Below are positions 54,009 through 61,202 of a DNA stretch of 64,000 nt, in pieces; the first letter of the stretch is position 1, and the number at the start of each line of letters is the position of its first letter. Both the position numbers and the translations under genes were made by a program. A model generated the notes under the pieces. That model worked only from the letters and a program-made list of their open reading frames with translations. It was not told where the DNA came from and ran no database searches. Source of the DNA: Balneola sp. (GTDB lineage Bacteria > Bacteroidota > Rhodothermia > Balneolales > Balneolaceae); assembly GCA_003712055.1 (NCBI GenBank), contig RHLJ01000006.1, forward strand, positions 124,001 through 188,000. The letters are read 5' to 3'.

Positions 54009-54776
54009 TTAAGTCAATTCCTTTTTAGATATCTCCCAAAGTTCATCCATTTCTTCTAACGTAGCGTCTTTCAGGTTTTTATTTCGACCTTTTAACTTCT
54101 CTTCAATAAAGCGGAAACGTCGTTCAAACTTTCTATTGGTTTTTCTAAGGCTATCTTCAGCAGTAAGGTCAAAGTAGCGGGCAACATTGACTAAAGAAAA
54201 GAGAACATCTCCAAATTCATCAGCTGTTTTTTCAGAGTCATTGGTCGATAGTGTATCCCTGAATTCTCCAAGTTCTTCGTTCAACTTTTCCCAGGCTTGT
54301 TCCCATTCAGGCCAATCAAATCCTACATTGGCGGCTTTTTCTTGCATCCGTTGTGCTCGAATTAGGGCAGGGAGATGATTTGGAAGTCCATCTAATGTCG
54401 ACTTCTTTCCCTCTTTGAGCTTTATATTTTCCCAGTTTTCCGCAACCTGATCTTCTCCTTTTACTACTTCTTCTCCAAAAACATGTGGGTGCCTTCTGAT
54501 TAACTTTTCCATGAGCGTATAGATGACTTCTCCTATTTCAAAAGTATCTGACTCACTGGCTATATTCGAATGAAAGACTACATGTAATAACAGATCGCCA
54601 AGCTCTTTCTTGAACTCATCAAAATTCCCTTCATCAAGAGCCTCAATTGCTTCATAGGCTTCTTCAATCAGGTTATCTTTGATAGAGTAATGGGTTTGTT
54701 TACGATCCCATGGGCACTCTCGTCTAAGAATAGCCACAAGCTCTACAAGAGCTTCGAAATCACGGCTTGGCTTCAT
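54009..54776 (-). CDS. mazG: Nucleoside triphosphate pyrophosphohydrolase
   Basis: 255 residues. It hydrolyses NTPs to NMPs and pyrophosphate and can lower (p)ppGpp or remove noncanonical nucleotides. The first MazG domain has ECPWDRKQTHYSIKDNLIEE, then EAYEAIEALDEGNFDEFKKE with the metal-binding Glu residues and ELGDLLLHVVFH. The second domain is less perfect (EELGEFRDTLSTNDSEKTAD, EFGDVLFSLVNVARYF). A long hairpin follows upstream (54781-54847). Confidence 0.95.
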   Translation of the reverse strand: MKPSRDFEALVELVAILRRECPWDRKQTHYSIKDNLIEEAYEAIEALDEGNFDEFKKELGDLLLHVVFHSNIASESDTFEIGEVIYTLMEKLIRRHPHVFGEEVVKGEDQVAENWENIKLKEGKKSTLDGLPNHLPALIRAQRMQEKAANVGFDWPEWEQAWEKLNEELGEFRDTLSTNDSEKTADEFGDVLFSLVNVARYFDLTAEDSLRKTNRKFERRFRFIEEKLKGRNKNLKDATLEEMDELWEISKKELT

Positions 54777-54780
54777 ATAA

Positions 54781-54847
54781 ATTCAAAATGAAAGATTAAA
54801 AATGAAAGATGGAATAAGGTACCATCTTTCATTTTTAATTTTGAATC
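54781..54847. repeat. Long nested hairpin between mazG and the exported protein gene
   Basis: An 18-bp perfect inner stem (54795-54812 ATTAAAAATGAAAGATGG with 54822-54839) and an 8-bp outer stem (ATTCAAAA with TTTTGAAT) around a 9-bp loop. It sits downstream of the minus-strand gene ending at 54858, so it could end or stabilise that transcript. Confidence 0.75.
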
Positions 54848-54857
54848 TTAAATCTCG

Positions 54858-56123
54858 CTAGGTCTTCTTCTTTTTCTTTTTTGCAGCCGGGAACAGAATA
54901 TTATTGAGGATTAAACGATAGCCAGGGCTGTTTGGGTGTAGAGCCAGGTCGGTAGGGGGGTCATTTACCCGGTGAGTATAATCTTCGGGATCGTGGCCTG
55001 CATAATAGGTGAACGTTCCATTCCCATAATTACCATGCAAGTATTTCACCTGATTTCTTCCGGGAGCCTCGCCTAAAATTACAACCGATGATTTCACTTT
55101 CTCGGTTCTAAAAGCAGTGGTTTGTCCATAGAAGCCACGAATACTACTTACATGATTCTGAGTAAGCATAGTAGGAACTGGATCCCATTTAGCGGAAAAC
55201 TCAAATAGTGTAAAGAAATCGAGGCTTTGATCTACCTGATTAATCGCGACAGGCACATCAATGTCGGCATGTTCATACTCATATGGGTTGATAATGACGT
55301 TAAAGTCAGTGAAGGCAAAGGTATTGGAATAGTTCAGATTTTCCTGGGCATTTGGGTCGATTGCATCGCCATCAAATTGTTCAGGAGCAATGTCTACTCC
55401 GAGAGATGCAAGAGCAATATCAAACGTATCGGTGCCAGAACACATAGCAAAGAGAAATCCTCCATTACCTACATATTGTTGGATTTCCAAAGCAACCTGT
55501 TTTTTTTGCTCACTTACTTTTGAGTAACCGAGTTCTTTGGCCATAGCCTCCATCTGGCGAACTTGAGTGATATACCAGGGAGCATTTCGGTAGCTTGCCC
55601 AGAATTTCCCATACTGGCCGGTAAAATCTTCATGGTGAAGGTGTAACCAGTCGTATTGTTGGAGTTGACCTTCCAGTACTTCAATATCCCAAAGCTTATC
55701 ATATTCAACTTCAGCATAGGTAAGTGCAAGTGTAACGGCGTCATCCCAGGGGAGAGCCTGATCAGGAGTGTAAACCGCAATACGAGGAGTTTTTTCTAGG
55801 TTAACAACAGAGGTGTTCGAGCCATTAGATTCTACATTAGCTACAATAGATGCTGCTTGTGACGAATTCACTACCTCCACATACACATTTCTTAATCGGG
55901 CTTTTCGGATGATGTCATTATCAACCACAGCCATAAATGAGCCTCCTCTGTAGTTTAATAACCACTTGGCAGTAAACCCATCTTTTACATGGTTAAAGAT
56001 CACTCCATAGGCTTTTAGGTGGTTTGTCTGTGTGGCATCCATAGGAATTAGCACCTGCTGCTGCGCCTGAGAACTACCAACTATTAAAATAAAGAAGAGT
56101 AGAGTTGTTATGATTTTTCTCAT
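54858..56123 (-). CDS. Exported amidotransferase-like protein, often named asparagine synthetase B
   Basis: 421 residues with signal peptide (ITTLLFFILIVGSSQAQQQV). Similar Bacteroidota proteins are often labelled asparagine synthetase B, but I see no synthetase domain. The part around 215-235 (EIQQYVGNGGFLFAMCSGTD, G-x-M-C-S-G-T) resembles a class I glutamine amidotransferase-like nucleophile loop with a Cys. The end has a short lysine run (AAKKKKKKT). Enzyme activity is unproven. It follows the TPR gene by 3 bp. Confidence 0.75.
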   Translation of the reverse strand: MRKIITTLLFFILIVGSSQAQQQVLIPMDATQTNHLKAYGVIFNHVKDGFTAKWLLNYRGGSFMAVVDNDIIRKARLRNVYVEVVNSSQAASIVANVESNGSNTSVVNLEKTPRIAVYTPDQALPWDDAVTLALTYAEVEYDKLWDIEVLEGQLQQYDWLHLHHEDFTGQYGKFWASYRNAPWYITQVRQMEAMAKELGYSKVSEQKKQVALEIQQYVGNGGFLFAMCSGTDTFDIALASLGVDIAPEQFDGDAIDPNAQENLNYSNTFAFTDFNVIINPYEYEHADIDVPVAINQVDQSLDFFTLFEFSAKWDPVPTMLTQNHVSSIRGFYGQTTAFRTEKVKSSVVILGEAPGRNQVKYLHGNYGNGTFTYYAGHDPEDYTHRVNDPPTDLALHPNSPGYRLILNNILFPAAKKKKKKT

Positions 56124-56126
56124 GAA

Positions 56127-57986
56127 TTATGAATTTGGTTTTGGTAGTGCTGCTAATCGTTCTCTGGTGAATGGAGCATAGAAACCCTGAGGGTATTCCA
56201 GGATCAATCTCTCATATACATCTACCAGCTTTCTTAGGGTAACTTCACTTTCTCCGTTTTCTGTATAAATCCCATCATAAAGCTTTCCAATTTGCCATAA
56301 AAATTCCTCTCTTTGAGAGACAGAAGGAGTTTTTTCAATAAACTCTGAGAGCTCTGATACATATTCTTCTGTTTTCATTTCTGGTATTTTGGATAACATT
56401 AAATAGGCATTATCAATAAATACTCCTGGAGCATCATTCTGAGCGATAGCCAATAATTGTTCTGAGGCTTCTTTCCTGTTCCCGGTGTAGAGGTTGAAAT
56501 GAGCAGAAGCGAATTCTTGTAATGCCTCACCAGTGGTATCTGCCTTTATTCCTTCTTGTAACCAAAGCCGTAGTTCTAATGCATCATTAGCATAAAATGA
56601 GGTGTTTTGTCGACCTAATGATTTCAATTGAATTTGAGAGAATTCAAAATCACCTGCATAGAAATCGGTAAGAGCTAAAAAATAGCGGGTTTTCTCTGCG
56701 AGGTCACTAACATCTGTTTGCTTATTGGCACGGGTAAATGAAATCCTTGCAGAGGTAAATTCTTTGTCGGCAAGGAAAAGCCTGCCATCTAAATAATTGG
56801 ATTCGGGAGTTTCTTCCGATCCGTTTAGGTCTTTTAATTGTTGTGTAGCAAGAGTTGCTAATTCTTTATTAAAAACGAAATCCAGGGCTATTTCAGCCTG
56901 TTTTAAGTACACCTGCTTAATACGGCTATAGGTTCTGGTTTCACTGGTAATTCCTTCTAACAAAGTAAGCGCCGTACTGAATAATGAATCTCTTTGATTA
57001 GAGAAGTCCAGACTATAGTCATCCAGATATTTTGCCCATAGAATGTAGGTATTTGCTTTTTCTTCGTTTGCTCTCCAGGAGATCTCCCCGGTTGTAGATT
57101 CAGAGTAATAATGAAATGCCCGTAGAGCCAGATCAAATTCATTATTCTCAGCTAATTGTGTTCCTACATTAAATAAGGTGAAGTTGTAGTTTGAAGTTCT
57201 TTCTTCAAACTCTCTTGCAGAAGCATAAGCTCTTCTAAAAAGTTTATTTTCAAGAAGAAGCCATATTTGTAGTTCAAAAAAGGGCTTATAAGCCTGATGA
57301 TTGGCAGGTAGCTCCGAAAGTTGGTCTTCGATCTCAAGAACGGCTATATCAAACAGAAGAGGATCATTGTATCGATCTAACATTCGTTGTATGCCTGAAA
57401 TCTGCTGAGGGTTAGTTTTTACAATATTAAGCCACTCCGCAATGGCTTCCTCATAGTTTCCGGCTTGCATATATGCACTTGGGATATCAGCAACAAAAAG
57501 TTGATCATTATTGAAGACCAGTCTTCCTCTTCTATATACCTCTATTGCTTTTAGATAGGCCCTTCTGTCCATCATAGCGTTTGCAGTATTCATATATAAC
57601 TGCAGCTGGTTCGGATATCTTTGGAGATTGCTATTCCAAATATCAAAGGCTTTGGTTGTATCATCTTTAAGGAAGTACAGTTCCCCTAATAGCACATTGA
57701 CTTGAGGTACATTAATCTGATCGCTGATATTATTTTCTGCAAGTTCAATGGCAGTGTCATATTGCTTCAACTGGATATGGCAATCGATTAATCGGTCAAA
57801 AAACAGAAACATATTTGGATCTTGCCTGTTAATACGCTCAAAAAAGGGAAGGGCTTCTTCATAGCGCTGCTGCTGATAGAGCCTGTTCGCTATCTGAAAC
57901 TCAGCATTAATTTGTGCCACGCTATCTACAGGTGACAAAAAGAGTAAAGCAATAATAAAAGATACTACGGTTCGTGCCATATTCAT
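56127..57986 (-). CDS. Exported TPR-repeat protein
   Basis: 619 residues with signal peptide (VVSFIIALLFLSPVDSVAQI). TPR repeats are seen through the sequence: NRLYQQQRYEEALPFFERIN, YDTAIELAENNISDQINVPQ, QAGNYEEAIAEWLNIVKTNP, YLDGRLFLADKEFTSARISF. They probably mediate protein binding in the periplasm. The start overlaps the maf gene by 4 bp (57983-57986). Confidence 0.88.
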   Translation of the reverse strand: MNMARTVVSFIIALLFLSPVDSVAQINAEFQIANRLYQQQRYEEALPFFERINRQDPNMFLFFDRLIDCHIQLKQYDTAIELAENNISDQINVPQVNVLLGELYFLKDDTTKAFDIWNSNLQRYPNQLQLYMNTANAMMDRRAYLKAIEVYRRGRLVFNNDQLFVADIPSAYMQAGNYEEAIAEWLNIVKTNPQQISGIQRMLDRYNDPLLFDIAVLEIEDQLSELPANHQAYKPFFELQIWLLLENKLFRRAYASAREFEERTSNYNFTLFNVGTQLAENNEFDLALRAFHYYSESTTGEISWRANEEKANTYILWAKYLDDYSLDFSNQRDSLFSTALTLLEGITSETRTYSRIKQVYLKQAEIALDFVFNKELATLATQQLKDLNGSEETPESNYLDGRLFLADKEFTSARISFTRANKQTDVSDLAEKTRYFLALTDFYAGDFEFSQIQLKSLGRQNTSFYANDALELRLWLQEGIKADTTGEALQEFASAHFNLYTGNRKEASEQLLAIAQNDAPGVFIDNAYLMLSKIPEMKTEEYVSELSEFIEKTPSVSQREEFLWQIGKLYDGIYTENGESEVTLRKLVDVYERLILEYPQGFYAPFTRERLAALPKPNS

Positions 57987-58597
57987 TTAACAGGGGGAAA
58001 TACCATTTGATCCAGAATATCTGGTATGAAATTCTTTATCTCCTTATAAAAACGATTTAAAGGGAATCCAACCACATTATAATAATCACCATCAATATGC
58101 TCTACAAATACAGATCCCCAATCATCCTGGATGCCATAGGCTCCAGCCTTATCCATTGGACTTCCAGTAGCAACATATGCAGCAATTTCTTCAGGACTCA
58201 ACGTACTAAATCGCACTTTGGTTTCCTCAAAAAAGGAATAGCTTTTTTTTACAATACACTCTTCATCAGTTACTACAAAACTTACTCCAGTATAAACGGA
58301 ATGAATTTGACCGCTTAATTCAGTGAGCATATTAATTGCTTCTGACTCTGAGCCGGGCTTTCCAAGTATTTGCTGGTTGTATACCACAATAGTATCAGCT
58401 CCGATTATTAATGAATGTTTCATGGTTTGAGATACATCCAAAGCTTTTTGTAAGGATAGGTCGGTAACTATTTGTTCTGGAATATCAGAAGTAATGACTT
58501 CTTCTTTATCGCTTGGCGATATTTCAAAAATCAAACCTAACTGGTTCAATAACTTCTTTCTTCGCGGGCTTTGGGAAGCCAGCACAATTTTTAGCAT
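57983..58597 (-). CDS. maf: Maf-family nucleotide pyrophosphatase
   Basis: 204 residues. The P-loop-like start MLKIVLASQSPRRKKLLNQL is canonical. GADTIVVYNQQILGKPGSES and YVATGSPMDKAGAYGIQDDW carry the metal site and the signature around the catalytic Asp. Maf proteins hydrolyse modified or canonical dNTPs/UTP as housekeeping and are linked to septum control. It leads a three-gene minus-strand unit with the TPR and amidotransferase-like genes. Confidence 0.95.
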   Translation of the reverse strand: MLKIVLASQSPRRKKLLNQLGLIFEISPSDKEEVITSDIPEQIVTDLSLQKALDVSQTMKHSLIIGADTIVVYNQQILGKPGSESEAINMLTELSGQIHSVYTGVSFVVTDEECIVKKSYSFFEETKVRFSTLSPEEIAAYVATGSPMDKAGAYGIQDDWGSVFVEHIDGDYYNVVGFPLNRFYKEIKNFIPDILDQMVFPPVK

Positions 58598-58693
58598 ATA
58601 TATGAATACTCAGGCTTTTGGAGTTTCTGATAATTAAATAACTTAACGGTTCGTTTCAAGCCTAAAAAACGTTAATGATTTTAAAAATTTAGC

Positions 58694-58951
58694 ATGCCCA
58701 AAGGAAATACTCGAAAGTCAGACGATCACCCCATGTTTTTTTCAGCCTTTAATTATCGGCTGATTGGTATTGCCATACTTTTAATTGTAAGTGGTTTTGC
58801 TGCAATGTATATCGAAAATGAGATACATGGATTTATCTCATTATATGTTTCTCCGATTGTAATCATGGCTGGTTATGTAGTTGTTATTTATGCTATCATG
58901 AAGCATGATCGTACTGATAGTTCAGAAAAAGAAAAGGAAGTAGCCTCTTAA
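58694..58951 (+). CDS. DUF3098-like small membrane protein
   Basis: 85 residues with two membrane helices (about 22-41 and 49-69). The order of helices and FSAFNYRLIGIAILLIVSGF plus ISLYVSPIVIMAGYVVVIYA match DUF3098. Function unknown. The DUF92 gene follows 3 bp after the stop. Confidence 0.7.
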   Translation: MPKGNTRKSDDHPMFFSAFNYRLIGIAILLIVSGFAAMYIENEIHGFISLYVSPIVIMAGYVVVIYAIMKHDRTDSSEKEKEVAS

Positions 58952-58954
58952 TTA

Positions 58955-59782
58955 GTGCTGGACAGGCTAACAAATATCTTTTTCTTCTTTTCTCTCATTT
59001 TTTTATTTCTCCTGGTAGCAGATGCCCAGGATCATTTACGGATAGTAATAGCTATTGCCCTTTCAATACTATGCGCATACACAGCCTTTTTTGTTAATTG
59101 GCTAACATTAGATGGTATGATCGCCGCCATCCTCTTTGGAATTATTGCATTTGGACTCGCAGGATTGACAGGAGCAGTAATAGCTTTGGTATTCTTCGTT
59201 TCAAGTTCTTTACTATCTAAAGACATGATTAGTGAAGAATATATTTTAGATGAAAAGTTCCGCAGAAATGGGACACAGGTATGGTCGAATGGATTTTGGT
59301 TTGCGTTTTGGATCATGATTTGGTTTTTGAGTAAAGAAAAGATTTTTTTGGTAGCAGGAATAGCAAGTATGGCATCAGCAACAGCAGATACCTGGGCATC
59401 AGAAATAGGAACCCATCATACTAAAGGAAAAACATGGCTGATAAGTACTTTTGAAAAGGTGAAACCAGGTACTGATGGGGCAATAAGTGTATCAGGAACA
59501 ATAGCTTCTTTGCTTGGTTCCTTAATTGTAGCACTGATTTTCTGGTTGATTGATGGGGAAGTATCTTTGTTTACTTCAGCTGTTATTGTTTTAGCGGGAT
59601 TTATAGGAAGTTTGATTGATTCCTGGATTGGAGCCACCTGGCAAGGTGCTGAAATAAAAGAGTGGCTCACCAAGATTTTTGCAAAGCGGATTTCCTATGT
59701 TGACAATAATATGGTAAACTGGTTGGCCTCGGGAAGCGCCTCTGTAGTAGCTCTTTTCGCGGTTTTAATATTTGGACAATAG
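58955..59782 (+). CDS. DUF92-family integral membrane protein
   Basis: 275 residues, GTG start just after the previous stop. It has seven or so membrane helices; the family motifs are VNWLTLDGMIAAILFGIIAF and ADTWASEIGTHHTKGKTWLI, with GTDGAISVSGTIASLLGSLI and GSLIDSWIGATWQGAEIKEW. Members include plant phytyl-phosphate kinases, and bacterial roles are unknown. Confidence 0.87.
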   Translation: MLDRLTNIFFFFSLIFLFLLVADAQDHLRIVIAIALSILCAYTAFFVNWLTLDGMIAAILFGIIAFGLAGLTGAVIALVFFVSSSLLSKDMISEEYILDEKFRRNGTQVWSNGFWFAFWIMIWFLSKEKIFLVAGIASMASATADTWASEIGTHHTKGKTWLISTFEKVKPGTDGAISVSGTIASLLGSLIVALIFWLIDGEVSLFTSAVIVLAGFIGSLIDSWIGATWQGAEIKEWLTKIFAKRISYVDNNMVNWLASGSASVVALFAVLIFGQ

Positions 59783-59820
59783 GTAGATCGTTACACGTTT
59801 AAGAATAAAACAAGATTTCT

Positions 59821-61122
59821 ATGTGGTATAAAAAACTGCACTGGCAAATAATAATTGGCTTAATTCTCGGATTGATCTGGGGATTAGTATCCAGTGTTTT
59901 GGGCTTTAATTCATTCACCTCTGATTTTATAAAGCCTTTTGGAACAATATTCATCAATCTTTTAAAGCTAATTGCTGTCCCATTGGTTCTTGCCTCTCTA
60001 ATAGCAGGGGTAACAAGCTTAAATGATACTACCAAATTGTCGCGTATGGGAGGAAAAACCGTAGTTATTTATTTAATGACCACTATTTGTGCTGTAACTA
60101 TTGGTTTATTGGCTGTAAACATAATTCAACCTGGTACGAGTTTACCACAAGAAACTCAGCAAAGTCTCCAAGAAACTTACAGTAGTTCAATTGATGCACG
60201 AAGCGAATCTGCTCAGGAGATTATTAACAGAGGCCCACTAGACTTTATCGTTGATATGGTACCCGTTAACTTTTTCGCAGCCGCTTCCGATAATGCCCTT
60301 ATGCTACAAGTAGTGTTTGTGGCTATTCTCCTTGGGATAGGGATTATTCAAATTGGAGGGGAGAAGGGGAAGTTCCTCATTACATTCTTTGAAAGCTTGA
60401 ATGATGTGATCATCAAGATTGTCGATTTAATAATGAAAACGGCTCCATATGGTGTATTTGCACTTATGGCATCTCTTATCGTCGATCTGGCTGGGGATGA
60501 CTTATCCAAGGCCCTTGAACTACTTGGGGCGCTAGGGTGGTATTGCTTAACCGTACTCATTGCGCTCATTATACATGTACTATTGGTGTATTCCAGTATG
60601 TTCAAAGTCTTTAGCAAGCACATGAAACTGTCCGGGTTCTTCAAAGCAATTCGCCCAGCAATGTTGCTTGGCTTTAGTACAAGCTCAAGTTCAGCCACAC
60701 TTCCTGTTACTATGGAAAGGGTGGAAAAGCATTTAGGAGTAGATGAGGAAGTTTCCAGCTTTGTATTACCTGTAGGAGCTACTATTAATATGGATGGAAC
60801 TAGTTTATACCAGGCAGTAGCAGCTGTTTTTATTGCACAAGCACTGGGAATGGACTTAACAATAGGTCAACAGTTGATGATTGTACTTACAGCAACTGCG
60901 GCTTCGGTTGGGGCAGCAGGAGTACCTGGTGCAGGAATTGTGATGTTGGTTGTTGTACTGGAAGCTATTCAGGTACCAACAGCAGGAATTGCCCTTATCC
61001 TTGGGGTAGATCGTATCCTTGATATGTGCCGTACCACCGTTAATATTACTGGAGATGCCGCAGTTGCACTTACGGTAGCTTCAACGGAGGATAAACTACA
61101 CGAACCAGCTCTCGAAGAATAA
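59821..61122 (+). CDS. Dicarboxylate/glutamate:cation symporter (DAACS family)
   Basis: 433 residues, eight to ten membrane segments. Hairpin loop 1 has the serine-rich SSSSATLPVTMERVEKHLGV. The transport core follows with VLPVGATINMDGTSLYQAVA and the second hairpin VGAAGVPGAGIVMLVV, and ends near the substrate site DRILDMCRTTVNITGDAAVA. Imports glutamate, aspartate or C4 dicarboxylates with sodium or protons. The gene stands alone. Confidence 0.93.
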   Translation: MWYKKLHWQIIIGLILGLIWGLVSSVLGFNSFTSDFIKPFGTIFINLLKLIAVPLVLASLIAGVTSLNDTTKLSRMGGKTVVIYLMTTICAVTIGLLAVNIIQPGTSLPQETQQSLQETYSSSIDARSESAQEIINRGPLDFIVDMVPVNFFAAASDNALMLQVVFVAILLGIGIIQIGGEKGKFLITFFESLNDVIIKIVDLIMKTAPYGVFALMASLIVDLAGDDLSKALELLGALGWYCLTVLIALIIHVLLVYSSMFKVFSKHMKLSGFFKAIRPAMLLGFSTSSSSATLPVTMERVEKHLGVDEEVSSFVLPVGATINMDGTSLYQAVAAVFIAQALGMDLTIGQQLMIVLTATAASVGAAGVPGAGIVMLVVVLEAIQVPTAGIALILGVDRILDMCRTTVNITGDAAVALTVASTEDKLHEPALEE

Positions 61123-61202
61123 ATTTGAGAAATGCTAAAGTTTAACGTGCCATTGTAGAATTAAAGTGGTTAATTAGAGCGTCGTTCAAATGCTAAATGC
61201 CT

